Assembly: GCA_025331445.1 (NCBI GenBank)
Contig: JAIWNE010000086.1
Span: 62,001-126,000 of the forward strand
Source: Blakeslea trispora
Taxonomy: Eukaryota; Mucoromycota; Mucoromycetes; Mucorales; Choanephoraceae
Reading direction: 5' to 3'
DNA length: 64,000 bases
The position numbers and the translations under genes were made by a program. Shown piece by piece: positions 9,927 through 22,337 of the stretch (positions within the stretch are counted from its first letter, which is position 1; each line of letters begins with the position of its first letter). The notes under the pieces are model-generated. The model had not been told where the DNA came from, searched no databases, and saw nothing but the letters and a program-made list of their open reading frames with translations.

Positions 9927-11524
9927 CACTACAAAAAACTAACTTTGGAGGCCCTAAACTTGTGTTTAAAACATAAGTTTGAGGGGTTGTTAAAGGGGTC
10001 CTTTTTGCAGTAAATTATTAACTCGCCCAAAAATGGTCGAAATGCGCTAAAACTTGAACACGGTATCTCTCAAAATGTCTACAATACACCAAGTAAAAAA
10101 AGCAAAGTCCCTTCTTCCAACATGTACCATCTTTTAGCTTTTTAATTTCTACATTCAATGACTTTAAAAAAAATTAAATAAAAAATTTAAAGTGATTCAA
10201 GTTCCGCATTTTAGCACTGTCTGAATTTCTCACCGCTAAAAGTTGCTCACAGCATATTATTTCTAGTAATCTGATTGGTCAAGATAGTTAATTTTTTCTT
10301 CAAACAATCGTCGTTTCCTTATCTTTCTTTTCTCTCTCTTTTTCCACACTTATTAATGGTTCGCAGTAAGTATTCTTTTAATCAAAGAAAAGTGATCATA
10401 ATATTAATAGTAACTAGTATATCTGGTATAGTAATATCAAACAACAAGCTAGTCTTGTTTATCGCTATGTTGGTTAAAGGGTAAGCAGTAGCACTTCTGT
10501 TTGTACTAGTTTATTAATACATTTCTTGTAGTTTCAGGTGCTTACTTGGCTTGGCTTGAAGATCTCTACAAAGAAATGAGAACGTCTATTACTGTTGTTT
10601 GTAAGTTAATAACCATATATGCTTATATTGTTACTAGTTTTAAACTAAACTTGCTTATTAGATATTCTATCTTGTAGGTTCGTTGCGAGTACTAACCCTT
10701 TAAAGACAAGGTATAGTTTTTTATTATTTGTATAATTACTAGTTTAACAAGTAATTTTATTTTTCATTACTATAGCTACTTGCTCTCTATCTCTACTTTT
10801 TCCGCAGTGCGTCTATCTTTTTACGTCTGAAATAAAGGAGCAGCGTATACTGGTCCAAATGATAGGTGCAAAGGTAAGTGCAATATGTAGACGCTTCACT
10901 ACCCATAGGAAAGTTGCGTATGGGAACCTAGTACATCCAATATCAAGCAAGCCAATGATATGGAAGGATAAGCAAACGTTTTCCGTATTCTATTTTTTCC
11001 AAATATCAAATATAAACAAAAGAATACACTAGCCAATTATGAAAAGCAATATATACCAAATAAAGACACATCTTTAAAATATAATCAAATGAAAAAGCAG
11101 TATTATTGAAAATGAGTGTAATAATGTAACCTGAAGAGCCTATAAGAATCTAAAACGCAAATACCAAAGGTCATTCTAAGCCAATGGTATAGAGCACGTA
11201 TTGATGAAAAGAGCGAATAGGATTAAAGGATTGCCATGAAATATACAATGAAGAGGTCTTAAACTTGTGTTTTTCACCTGCTTTAAAAACACAAGTTTGA
11301 CGCAGGATTAGGGCCTAAATCAGAAAGACAAGTTTAATGCCAAGTTGAGGCCTTAAACTTGTGTTTTTTTTGCCTGCTTAAAAAACTTAAGTTTAGCGCA
11401 GATATAGGGCCTAAACAAGTTACATTTGTTAAATACTAGGTGTGTCACCTAATTCAACTTCACAAGTTTAGCGCAGATTTAGGCCCTATATCTGCGCTAA
11501 ACTTGTGTTTTTTTTTCTGTAGTG
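9927..11524. mobile_element. Non-autonomous CACTA (EnSpm-like) element, 1.6 kb
   Basis: It starts CACTACAAAAAACTAAC and ends TTTTTTCTGTAGTG. Both ends carry subterminal copies of AAACTTGTG / CACAAGTTT. The left end matches the right-hand end of the CACTA element at 22338 (shared TTTGCAG.AAATT...TAACTCG...AAAATGGTC framework). The right end matches that element's left end (CACTACAGAAAAAAAAACA...CGCAG). So this copy lies in the opposite orientation and is internally deleted: there is no transposase. The flanking triplets (GGC and AAC) do not match, so no target duplication is shown. Confidence 0.7.
10356..10873 (+). pseudogene. Possible captured spliced gene fragment inside CACTA
   Basis: A chain of plausible splice sites joins short coding blocks: 10356-10365, 10532-10600, 10662-10710 and 10776-10873, with donors GTAAGT, GTAAGT, GTATAG and GTAAGT and acceptors TTGTAG, TTATTAG and CTATAG. 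Read this way the blocks encode segments such as GAYLAWLEDLYKEM, CRFVASTNPLK and NKGAAYTGPNDRCK, with one in-frame TGA before the last segment. I do not recognise the protein. It could be host sequence picked up by the element, or chance. Alternative joinings change the frame. Confidence 0.25.
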
Positions 11525-11527
11525 AAC

Positions 11528-11720
11528 CACTACAAAAAATTTCACTTGAGGCCTGAAAGTGATAAAAAATTTCCTACATTAAATGGGTCCTTTCACGGGG
11601 GTTTTTAGCAGTAAAAAATCAAATCTCTCAAAAATGGTCAGAATTTGCTGAAACTTGGATAGAGTGTGTCCCTAATTGTTGGAATACACCCATGTAAAAA
11701 TATTGAAGTCTTTACTGCAA
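11528..11720 (+). repeat. CACTA terminus (left end of a second CACTA element)
   Basis: It begins CACTACAAAAAATTTCACTTG three bases after the previous element ends. It has the same framework as the other transposase-proximal ends (GGGTCCTTT, TTTAGCAGTAAAAAATC, AAAAATGGTCAGAAT, GAAACTTGGA), but its subterminal words are CACTT/AAAGTGA rather than AAACTTGTG. The transposase pseudogene that starts about 1.2 kb further on lies in the orientation expected for this end. The opposite end was not recognised. Confidence 0.65.
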
Positions 11721-12755
11721 ACATATGCTTCTTTATAGCTATTGAATTAAAATTTTATTTAACTTATAAAAAAAAAAGGTCAAAAATTTCAAAGTGTAAA
11801 AATGTTTGGTTTTGGGCTTTGTCACACATTAAAAAAAGGAGAGAGAAAAAAAATCTGATAGACAAGCAGAAAACAAGCCAAACCCCCATTTTAAAAGCTG
11901 CTAAGTATGCTTAAAAAGGAACGTTATGTTCTAAGCTGATACTATTAGTATTTTTGTTGCTCATCGAGAAAGTCTCTTTAACTAAACCATCTCTTATTCT
12001 ATCAAAAAACATTCAATCACGATATTATGGTCAAGCTTTCGCAAGCATTGTATTTGGTGGCTATAAAAGTACGATTTACTATAATAAAAGGTGTCGTTTT
12101 GTAAAAAAATAGTTTATTATCGTTTAAGAGTTTAAATATGAATCATCTCTACACTTGGTTGAAAGCAGACGAAACGCAACTGTCAATGTACTGATGTTGA
12201 ACAAATTTAGCTTCAAAGTACTAGATGAGCTGAAATCACGCTGTGTACACCTTGTAGTCTGAATGGTATTAGTCTGTTTTAAAGAAAAAATAAATAAAAA
12301 AGAAAAAAAGTTGCCTTTTCCTTATTGTAACCAATAAAAATATCGGCAAGAAAAAAAAGTCAGCAACACCAACGAGTGAAAGGCTCAGCAAATTTGTGTA
12401 ATCTCAATAAAATAGGAAATCTAATGTCAAAATAATACTTTCAATAAAGAAAAATGAATAAGAAAATGAATTAGACGTAGTTTTTAGCCAGCATCATTAA
12501 AGCGTTAATACGAGCATTTCTTGGGATAAAACCTGTTTTATTTAATATATAACAGCTAAAAGGATTTAAAAAAGAATGGCATTGTTTCCAATCAACAAAA
12601 AGTCTCGATCTGTCTTCTTTCAAGGAACGAATGAAATATTTCTTACTACTTTAAGCCTGTGACAAGATGAATGCAAAAGCAGTATAAAAGAACCACAAAA
12701 AAAAGACATGGAATAGCCATTCAACTTTATTTGAAAATAACAATTACTTACCTGA
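11721..12755. other. 5' region of the second CACTA element
   Basis: No supported gene. The ORF at 11666-11914 is low-complexity Lys/Ile/Phe and overlaps the terminus. The stretch is AT-rich with several A-runs. It probably represents the promoter and leader side of the transposase pseudogene that begins near 12756. Confidence 0.35.
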
Positions 12756-14162
12756 AATGTCTGCTCGCTTTGTTCAAGAAATCCAATGTACTCGCTGTAC
12801 TGCCGATTCCAATGCTCTCGTTGTGCTGCTGCTACTCTCGAAAGAGTTTACTACTGCCATTGTGATACTTGCAAAATTACATCAATGGATAAGCCTTTGG
12901 TCGATTTCAATGAATACAGATCCCATCAAAGACGCAACATGTTTGAAGGCATGAGATATGCACAGTGGAAGTTGACTATCTGTAAGTCTATTGTTATAAA
13001 CATGAGTGAATGACTCTAACATATCATATCTCTTTATTACCTAGATGGAAAGAATGCCATTCATAATACTCCAAAGTACTATCGCAGAGTAGTACCGAAA
13101 ATGCCACTTCAATTAGTGAAGGTGAGTTATCCAGCATTTTGCATACACAATGATGATTTCCTCTAATTCTTTTTTTTTAGTTGACGTTAATCAAGCTAGT
13201 CTTGAGATTCCTGAAGAACATCCTGCTAGTCCAATGGATTGTACTGATGCCTACTTTGATACGATGTGATGATGAACCATTGATGTGATAGATGATGATC
13301 AGCTTTTGAAGCATCTAGCTTTGAAAATCAAAATGTCTTGCCTGATTATACTTTTATTGTAAGTGTTACTCTATTGTGGATGATTAGACGTATATACTAA
13401 TTTGTTTGATTTGTTTACTTAGCTGATAAAACTCCTCAGTCTCAATTCTCAAAGTCGCTTCATCCATTGTATCGTACCTTCAAAGCCAAAGTGTTCCCAA
13501 CAAGCAAACTGAAGAAGTAATGGAAAAGCTGAATGAGCTCTTGAGTTGCATGGTGATGAATTCCCCTTCCAAAAAGTGTTGCAACTTTTAAAGAACGAAA
13601 TTCCCTCCAGTTGTTCAGCGCCGAAGGCATCAAGAACTATGCTGTGTGTCCTTCCGCCACGACTTGACCAGCCATAAAGAAAAAGCCTGTCATTACTGAA
13701 ATGGTGTGTAATCGCTCTTTGGTCGGTGCCATCTATAAGCCAACAAATTCAGGAGAATTCTGTAGTGGACGCATATACGATTTGAGAACAAATCTGCAGA
13801 TGCGCAACTAGTTGTACAGATGGTGTACTCTTATTGTTCAATTATCACAACCTTGAAAAAGCTGTTCTTGCGAAAGGGATTTGCAGATCAAGTCACCGCA
13901 TGGAAAAACCGTCAACCTGCTAGGGAATACTTATCTGATTTGTACGATGCTACTGGTTTCTTGGACTTCAAGACCTCTTCTGATGCGCCTCCTTTTGTGT
14001 TGCAGTCTAATTACAACCTCTTACTATCATTAAACATTGATTGGTTCAGTCCCTTCAATACAAATCACAGCGTCGGTTGCATTTATCTCACTGTTCAGAA
14101 CCTCCCAAAGCAACAAGGACGAGACATGAAGCGCAACATGCTTTTAGTCGGTGTTATTCCTG
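12756..14162 (+). pseudogene. CACTA Tnp2-type transposase, decayed N-terminal part
   Basis: It is the same gene as the better copy on the minus strand at 18124-20497. Matching parts: a Cys/His exon (VYYCHCDTC...H at about 12843-12979), an intron ending CCTAG at about 13044, and a long exon with VYSYCSI, KKLFLRKGFADQVTAWKNR, then CIYLTVQNLPKQQGRD and the start of the VGVIPG motif. Frameshifts and stops occur in the 13190-13800 part. The coding similarity stops abruptly at 14162, exactly where the Merlin element begins, and the rest of the gene is not found on the other side. Confidence 0.75.
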
Positions 14163-14349
14163 GGGGCTAATTGTAAGAACATCCCCGGATTTTTTAAAAG
14201 TAGTGCCAGGTACTTCAAAATTATAGATAATAACAATAAACACACTAGAACACATATACAATTTAGTTTTTCTTGCTATCTCAATTTCAAGTGGAGATAG
14301 TAACAAAAAACCATTTTCTTTGATTTTTGAATAATGGTATGTGTTTTGT

Positions 14350-14565
14350 CACTACAGAAAAAAAAACATGAGTTACACGCAGGAATAGGGCATATCCTGC
14401 GTATAACTCATAAATTTAACTAATGTTCAAAATAGCATGTATAGCTCACCTCATGAGTTATATGCCTTAACCTGGGTATAACTCATGGTTTTTTAAGCAG
14501 GCGAATTTCATTAGTTATAGTCTGTATGTACCATATAACTCATGTTTTCTTTCATTAGTTACAGT
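14350..14565 (+). repeat. CACTA left subterminal repeat array
   Basis: The terminal CACTACAG is followed by about seven copies of ATGAGTTA or its complement TAACTCAT/TTAGTTA (about 14378, 14403, 14450, 14478, 14508, 14535, 14556), alternating in orientation, with ACGCAGGAATAGGGC / CCTGCGT between. In plant CACTA elements such arrays bind the accessory (TNPA-type) protein; here that role is inferred. Confidence 0.7.
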
Positions 14566-15809
14566 GCAATCCTTTCATCTTATTTGCTCTTTTGATCGAA
14601 GTATGCTTCATGTCATTGGCTTAAGGAAGCTCTTTGTGTTTCTTTCGGTCTTTAGACTGTTAAACTCCCATAGGCTCTCTCATGTTACATTTCTACACAA
14701 ACATTTCAAATACACTCCTTTGCTATTTAACCTTGGTTTAAAGATGTATGCTTTATTTGGTACTCATTGCTTTTCTTTATTGGCTAATATGCCTTTCATT
14801 ATTACTCATTTACCACTCGGTTAAAATATAATACGGAAAACGTCGTTTGGATTCTTTTATATTATTGGTTTATTTAATAAAAAAATTGTTTATACGATCG
14901 ATCCATTGGATCTTTATTCGTACATCATTGGCTAATCTAATGCTCTATATACTGGGTCCCCCATACCCTTCTTTACCTCTTTACCCAGCCATAGCTGTGG
15001 TAGTCTTTACATACTACACTTACCTTTAGATGCATCGTTTTGACCGTATTTTTCTTGTCATTCATTCAGAATAGAATAGAATCCATCTAGATCTCTTCTT
15101 GTAACCAGTAAATAATAGATAGAAAGCAGAAATAAACTATCAAAATAAAGAAATAATCATTAGAAACAATCGAAAAAATGAGCAATCAATAACTTATTTA
15201 CCTTTTAGTAACCATGGCCACTAGCCTTTGCAATAGAGATAGAAGATAGAGCGTCTATTAGATAAATCCAAGTTAATATCAGCAAAGAAACAAACATTTG
15301 TAGATTTTTTTTTACTTACAGTATTACAAATAATGGACCTCTTTAGCCCTTTAGACACATCTTTAGGATAAGGTAAGTAGCCGTCGATTACTACGGAAGA
15401 CATTGTTAGATTTGCTTCAGAAAAAGATGATCGATCACTTACCCTCTCTTACTAAACATAGCACCAACTAAAACCAGTTACTTGTCTTGCAATACTATAC
15501 ATTGATTCATATTAATAAACATCTTTCTTTTTTAATAAGGAGATACATACCATGAACCACTCGGAAAAGTTTTAAGAAAACAAAAAGAAACAAAAGAAAG
15601 AGAAAAAGAGATTGAAAAAATTTTAATTGGTTTTTAGCTATCTGATATTTCATCCTGATCTATTCGGCGCTCAAGCCAAGTTTCATTCAGATTCCGAATG
15701 TGTCAAAATACTTTAAATCGTAACATCTAATACTATAAGTATAAAAGGCTTGGTAACTGACAGCTTTTGTGATCCTTTCTGCTTTTATCTCTAATTATAA
15801 AATAACAAC
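14566..15809. other. CACTA left internal region without a supported gene
   Basis: ORFs in this stretch (for example 14564-14824 and 14847-15029) are low-complexity hydrophobic and have no family resemblance. The stretch just before 15810 (TATAAGTATAAAAGGC at about 15734-15751, start codon about 60 nt later) looks like a TATA-containing promoter for the accessory gene. Confidence 0.4.
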
Positions 15810-16961
15810 ATGTTCCACACTACTGCCACTAACAACAACACCGCTATCAACACCAGAGTCATTCCATCTGTTGGAACCAGCTCTCGTCGTATTATTCCAA
15901 CCCCTCGCTCCAACAACTCGGCAATAGAGCGTAAGTTGGATGAAGTAGTTCAGGAATTGGATACTACGAAAAGATCCTTGGAGTTATACCAGACCAAGTT
16001 CGACCACCTGTCTGCAGACCATGAGGAACTCAAGGCTAAGTTCAACAACAAGCCTGCTGCAGACAATAGACATGGCTTTCCTGGGTCAAAAATTGAGCTC
16101 AAGCAAATACGTGTTAGTATCAATACCTGTTGATTTAAGGAAATCATCTTCTAATAGCCATTCTAGTCAATCATTTTAGATGAACAGGAAAAACAGTTGG
16201 GCATTGCTGGTTGGAATCTCGGTGAAAAACTTATCAATGGGCCCAACAATGGTCCCAATGTAAATCACATCATTGGAAATACCTTGAACTGTCACTCGTA
16301 CATCTACGCTACCTCCCATTACCTGTGGCCTAGAGACATGGCAAAGAGGTACATTAAGGAAGTCCTAACTCAACAGTACAACCAACAAAGAAATACCATG
16401 AGAAAGGCAGAATTGAGTGTGGCTGAACAGGAACGTTTGAAGAAGAGAACAAAGTACAACACTCGCAAAACATATGTAAGTTCAACTTGTGTAAAGTGAC
16501 CTTGTAAAACTCTCTTACTCAACAATGCATTTACTTTTTTGACTTAGCTCTTGGACAGAAGAAGAGAGACATATGAGAATCATCGAAACGAACTTGATGG
16601 CATCTTTGGTCCACATGAGGAATGTCTGCAAGTATTGACTGCTGAAATGATCTCCGATCAAGAAGATGAATACAATGAGGAAGGCCGGCAACTTAGGGCC
16701 AGAGGAGTTCCTCACTATAGAAAGCAAAGAGTAAGTTAAGATATGAATGTAAAAAAGAGAACACTGTTTACCAACACCTTTATCTAGTGCACTGATTTTT
16801 TCGACAAGCTCGATGAACTTCGTCTTGCCGACAATCGCAAGCGAAACAACAGCTTCCAAACAACTGAACTGGGATCTCGAGTGGTCAAGACAATCACCAA
16901 CAGAAGCACAAGAAACATAGTGCATCTACCCGCTTGGGCTGTTGATCACGAACTTTTGTAG
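15810..16961 (+). CDS. CACTA accessory protein with coiled coil (TNPA-like role inferred)
   Basis: Four exons fit without any stop: 15810-16110, 16180-16475, 16548-16730 and 16788-16961, joined by introns of 69, 72 and 57 nt with GT...TAG ends and matching phases, giving 317 residues. The N-terminus is rich in Thr/Asn. Residues about 35-75 form a heptad coiled coil (AIERKLDEVVQELDTTK...). The middle contains an aromatic/basic segment (SHYLWPRDMAKRYIKEVL), then long charged helices. The C-terminus is basic, with TNRSTRN. I recognise no catalytic motif. Its place inside a CACTA element next to the transposase suggests an accessory DNA-binding protein, as in plant En/Spm. A similar coiled-coil gene accompanies the Plavaka-like transposase at 41113-41917. 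Confidence 0.75.
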
Positions 16962-17032
16962 TTTATCTTTTCTTTTTTTGTTGAAACTAGAATAAATGCA
17001 TAAAAAATAAAAAAAAAGTGTGTATTATTTAT

Positions 17033-17749
17033 TTAAAAAAACATTCGTGTCAATGGAAGAGCAACGAAAACCCCATCGATTTCAGTTGCACAAATGCTTA
17101 TAGGCACATACAATTTATGCACAGGCAAGATGCTGTATGAGCTTTTTTGCTCATATTCCTTACGAAAAGGACGATTCGTATCGCTCGTGCCAGTTGTAAA
17201 GTCTTCTACGCCAACACGAGGGTTCTTGTACCAGCTAACGAACGCAAAGCAATGCTTGGTCAAGAAGCGCTCGTCATTTTCATGATACACAGTGTCATGA
17301 AAGAAAAAGTACTCCACGGTTCCTGCACGCAGATGTTCTTCACCTCGGGTATCCAATACCCTCTCCAAATCATCACTCTCATATGCGTCAGGACGAAATG
17401 CATAAACTTGTGCTGCATTGTTTCGGCCTGTCAGTCGGGAACCGTAAACATATCCAAGTACTTTGATTTTCTTGACTTTTTGGACCTCGTTGGGTACCTC
17501 GAGAGGTGTCTCGTATTTTCTTTCGTAATACGCCTTTAAACATTCAAAATCCTCTTGACTGAGTCTGTTGGATGCTCTTTTAGCAAAAGAAACCAACACA
17601 TGGCCATCCTCTCGCAACTGTTCATGGCCCATAGGATCACCATTTTTCTCAGAGAACTTGAAGATAGTTTCTCTGTGGATAGAACTGTCTGATCCAAAAG
17701 GTACGAGTTCCATACCGTTGATTGAGAGTTGTTCAGATTCTTGGTACAT
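17033..17749 (-). CDS. CACTA second ORF, related to Tnp2 C-terminal region
   Basis: This uninterrupted 238-residue ORF lies 375 nt downstream of the transposase stop, on the same strand. Residues about 95-150 contain GYVYGSRLTGRNNAAQVYAF and then GTVEYFFFHDTVY, followed by HCFAFVSWYK and ILPVHKLYVPI near the end. The order of a YFF.H block, an F..WYK block and an ILPVH block is what follows the DDE core in many fungal KDZ/Tnp2-type transposases. Here it is a separate gene, or the last exon of the transposase if there is an unseen intron. The intervening sequence has its own T-rich, terminator-like stretch, so a separate gene is favoured. Confidence 0.65.
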   Translation of the reverse strand: MYQESEQLSINGMELVPFGSDSSIHRETIFKFSEKNGDPMGHEQLREDGHVLVSFAKRASNRLSQEDFECLKAYYERKYETPLEVPNEVQKVKKIKVLGYVYGSRLTGRNNAAQVYAFRPDAYESDDLERVLDTRGEEHLRAGTVEYFFFHDTVYHENDERFLTKHCFAFVSWYKNPRVGVEDFTTGTSDTNRPFRKEYEQKSSYSILPVHKLYVPISICATEIDGVFVALPLTRMFF

Positions 17750-18123
17750 AGTTGAGTGTTAAGACGATTTAAAAAAGAGTGAGAGAAAAATGTGAAAATT
17801 ATTATGAGATGCATGAATTGATTTATTTAAGATACATCGATTGGAATGCAGTCTCTTTTCTCTTTTTCTCTTTTTTTTTCGTTCAAAATTGCCAATAATG
17901 AATATGTCGAGTTCTTTATGCGGCCAAGGATACTAACCAGTTGCAGAGCAACGCTTTATAGGACACGACTTGCTAAGTTATTGTCATCTCGAAATGACTC
18001 GGGTATTATACTTTCAACTTTATAACAAATGCTTTCTTTTTTAATAATTTTTTTATTAAAGATATGGAATAGTAATACAAAAAAAATAGTCTATAGATAA
18101 TAAAAAGAAGCAAAGGAAGAGAT

Positions 18124-20497
18124 TTAACTGGAATCATAATGAGCAACAGAAGCATAATCGTTTGAAAAAATAATTTGTTGCATTCTGTGCATGTAAGTCT
18201 TTTCAAAATGACGTTTGTGATTCGTGGTTATATTTTTGATGAAAAAATTGTTGCGTTCGAAGCCAAAACCCCAGAAGCAAGAGATTGGACCAAATTTATC
18301 AATGCATTCACGGAGGTGAAGCATGAAATGGAAATTGGGAGTAACAGAGCGGGTGCCATACCGTTGTTCAAACCCTTGGGCAAAAGAAAGTAAGTGTTGA
18401 TGAACTACTTCAACATCGGTCTTTTTAATCGCGTTACTGTTTAGAAGCTTCAAGGCGTTTATCAGATGCATGATCAAAGAGTGATCAGAGGCATCGAGAA
18501 CAGGAGGGGAGAGGACACGCTCGGCGAAGGTTGTTATAAAGGTTTTGAACTCCACAGCTTTGACGTGGGGGAAACCCTCTTTTGTCATCTTTTTGGCCAT
18601 TGAGGCACAGGAAGCGTGTGGGCCGTATGCAATGCTTTCTGACATCGTCTTCTTGATACTGGGCAATGCACCTTCTGGAATCATAGTCTTTAGTGCCCTC
18701 TTGACAACACCGAGGTACAATGCATGCATGGGCTCGATAGCGATACAACTGTACGAATAGTAAGGCAACTCGAAGAGAACTGAGTACCTCACACCGCTAT
18801 TCTTCTCCAACATATTTCTTTCACCAACAGTCCTTGCATTTTTCCATGCTTCAGAGCTTCTTTTTGTTTCATTTGCTGTTCTAGGCTCCCAATCATTGCA
18901 GTTCCAATGGCAATAGTTACGGTTGTTACCTGTGCCTTCAAATCTTGGAAAGAATGTTTTACACATGTGACACCCGAATCCACTGTTGAAAGACATACTT
19001 GCAGCAAGCTTCTTCGTGGCTGGTAGATCCGAGCTGATAGCGTACAAGCATGCTCTGACTTGGTTGTTTTGTATAGTGCCATCTGACATCACCATCTTCA
19101 TTGACACACCTTCCAAGAGCGTCTTGAGATCTTTCACCAAGGGAACAAGGTAGTGGTTGATTGCTGTAGTTGGTGGCTCGCAAGGACCAGGGATCACGCC
19201 AACAAGGATCATATTCTTCTTTAAGTCTCGGCCATTTTCCTTTGGCAGGTTCATGATTGTAAGATAGATACAACCAACACTGTGGTTTGTATCAAATGGA
19301 CTAAACCAGTCAATGTTTAAAGTAAGCAGAAGATTATAATTGACAGAGTAACGAAAGGAGGCTCGGAAGGAGAGGACTTGAACCCAAGAAAGCCAGCAGC
19401 ATCATAAACATCGCAAAGATACTCTTCAGCAGGATTACGGGTTTTCCATGCCTTGATTTGGTCAGAGAAGCCTTTTCGTAAAAAGAACTTCTTCAAGGTA
19501 GCGGGAATAGAACAGTACGAGTAAACTGACTTGGGAATAAGCTTGCCATTTTCAACACTCTTGTCGTTTTCATACACTAAGCCATTACAAAACTCACCGG
19601 ATCCAGTGGGCTTGAAAATGGCGCCTTGCAATGGCTGATTACAAATTTTTTCTTCTTGGGTTGGCTCGCTTTCCATGGTTGTGAGATGGTGACAAGATGG
19701 ACACGCTGCGTAGTATGTTATGCCATCTGTGCTCAATGCTTTGAGAGAATTACGGTCGACAAAGGTAGCCACAGTTTTTGGAAATCGATATTCGTCGCCA
19801 TGAATTTCTAGTACCTTGTTGAGGGTTTGCATTACATCTTCAGTCAGGACATTTGAAAGGTTGTTGTCGTGTAGTTTGGAGACCATGGACGAAAGGATCT
19901 TGGAAGTCTCAGACTGAGGGATTTTGTTGGCTAAGTGAAAAGAAACATGAGAATTAGTCTATCGTTCTAACTGATAATAATAGAATACTACTTACAACAA
20001 GAAACAAATTCATCATATAGATCTTCGTCATCAGAAGCGGCATCAACACTCTCAATATCATCGTCATTGGCTTCAACTTCATCATCAACAGCTTCATCCA
20101 TAGTGTAATCCATCGAATCAAAATGCTCTGAGTCGACTAGAAGCTAGTTAGATACGATTCAACACTACAGCACGACTTATTCAACTGTTTACCTTCATCG
20201 ACAGGAGCACTAACTGTGGCAACTCTTCTGCGGTAGTAGGCAGGTGTAGTGGCGGCAGCAGTTCTTCCACCTAAACAGAAAAGAAAAACAAATACAAGTT
20301 AGAATCGAGGGCTGTTATTTACAAGTCATATACTTACTGTAAGAAGCTCTCCACTTAGCATACTTCATACCTCCAAACTTCTTGGTTCTGACATGGTAAT
20401 TGTATTCAGCTTGGTTCAAGAGAGGTCTGGGAGGAGGAAGAACACCACATTCATCACAGTGACAGTAGTAACATCTTTCAGTAATACGAGTAGACAT
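18124..20497 (-). pseudogene. CACTA Tnp2-type transposase with one frameshift
   Basis: Exons on the minus strand: 20497-20338, 20270-20193, 20136-19996 and 19930-18124, with introns of 57-67 nt. The first exon has a CYYCHCDEC cluster. The second and third encode a Ser/Thr-then-acidic linker. The last holds the conserved Tnp2 core: CGIYLTI-like block, NLPKENGRDLKKN, ILVGVIPGPCEPP, DLPATKKLA, a GCHMCKTFFPR zinc motif, EPMHALYLGVVKR, and a terminal FGPISCFWGFGFERNN. A one-base deletion near 19340, relative to the copy at 14000, shifts the frame; no other break was seen. Its product would recognise CACTAC ends and cut by a DDE mechanism. The position of each catalytic acid is not certain from this sequence alone. 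Confidence 0.8.
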
Positions 20498-22337
20498 TTC
20501 GGTAAGGTAATTGATGGATTTAGAATAAAGAATATATGGTCATTCAAGTGGTTTTTTCAATGGTCCTTTTATACTTTTTCTCTCTTCAAAATTTGTCTGC
20601 TTTGATAAAAATCGAATGAGTTGAGCAACATATTATTCGTTCCTTGATCAAGGACAAATGAAAACTTTTATTGATTAGAAACCTTTGATCGGAAACAATG
20701 TCTTTGGATGATTAAGGATGTCGGTTGATGAATGATCCCTTTTGGTAGATGTATATTAAACCGAAACATTTTATGATTTTGGTATCTATGGATACAGCAA
20801 AGCTTTTTATTTAAATTAATGTGTATATTATCTCATTAACTATTACAGTCAAAGACTACACTCTCATTCTTTATACTCCTTTACTCTGTTTTAGGATAAG
20901 ATGCCTTCCTAATATATCCAATGTAAAGAAGTTTGTTCAAATACAGCTATCTGCTATTAAATATTCGAGACCGATCAGAGTTTTTTTTTTTTTGACTACG
21001 CTTGCTGGTGTTGCTGACTTTTCTTTACCTTTGATTTTTTTAATTGGTTACAGTAGGAGAATACTCTTTTTTTTTTTAATTCAAAACTATCGACTTTAAG
21101 AGAATCTCAGTTGCAACATACGACTGATCAGACTACGCAAACCATATAAGCTCATCTCAACTTGTAGAAATACTAAATAACGAACTCTAATAACAACAAT
21201 AAACCACCGGCTTTTTTTTTATTTCTTTATATGAAGTTGTTTTACATGCAAAGCTTTAACTAGTGAATCTTTATCTGCAAAAAGAAACGTTCGACTTCTT
21301 TTATCTAGTAATTTTAAGTGGGCTTGCTCAATATACTGCACTCTTGAGACCAGCAACAGTGATTCGCACAAACAGTTGGAAGTAATGTAGAAGCATTCTC
21401 TTTATAAACAATTTTTTGAGCGACAGCATATGTTTAAATCTTTTTTTTTTCTTTTAAACAACCCAAAGCTATTCAAGACATTAGTGTACATTACAGTCTT
21501 TATCAGAGCCTTTCCTGATTGTTAGTTCACACTTTCAAATAAAAAATAATTTACCTTTTACATGACTACAGTAATTCCTCTCTCTTTTTTTTATTTTTTT
21601 TTATTAATCTCTTTTTTTCGGTTGTATCGAGCTTCTCTTTTTTTTTGTTATTCAGCATGAACTTTTCGATACCTCTTTTTCATTTAGTGAAAAGAACAAC
21701 GACATCATTACTCTTTCTTCAACTTGTACAAAATAACCAGCATCACTCTTCTTTAAGCAGTGTTTTTATTTTATTTTATTTTTATAAAGAGAATAACGAG
21801 CTCATGAGCCACTGTTTCGATAAACTATTCGCAAAAGTCCTTTCCTAATAGAACAGGAATACTTTTGCAGCACTACGAACTACTCACTGCCTCTTCATGT
21901 GCAGCATTGCAACATGTACCAACAACATTAGCACACTGCATAATTTCTTTATGCTTTAGAAAAAAAATAAAGTGTTTCAGCCAATCAGGTTGATGGATTC
22001 ATTTTGCTTTGAATTGATTTTTAGCAGAGGAAAATTTGGTAGAGGTAAAAACCGGACTTTTAAACACTTTGAAATTAATTTATTATTTTTTTTTTACACG
22101 TTAAAGAATACTAGAAATTAAACAGCTATAAAGCAATGAATACTTGCTGTAAAGGTCTCAATTTTTTTGCAAAAATGTATTCTAGATAGTTAAAGATATA
22201 CTCATGCCAAGTCTCAGCTCATTCTGACCATTTTTCATCGAGTTATAAATTTGCTGCAAAATAACCCTCTATAACAACCCCTATAACTCATGTTTTCGGG
22301 CATGAGTTACGGGCCGGAAAACCCAATTTTCTGTAGT
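20498..22337. other. CACTA right internal region and R-type terminus
   Basis: No supported gene lies between the transposase start and the right end. From 22080 to 22338 is the R-type terminus: AAAAATGGTCAGAATGAGC (inverted), TTTGCTGCAAAATAACC, GGGGTTGTTATAG (inverted), then TATAACTCATG and CATGAGTTACGGG, ending CTGTAGTG. The same framework is seen at 9927, 11528 and 29419. The region just upstream of the transposase has a TATA-like TTTTATACTTTTTC (about 20565, plus-strand reading) on the promoter side. Confidence 0.55.
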
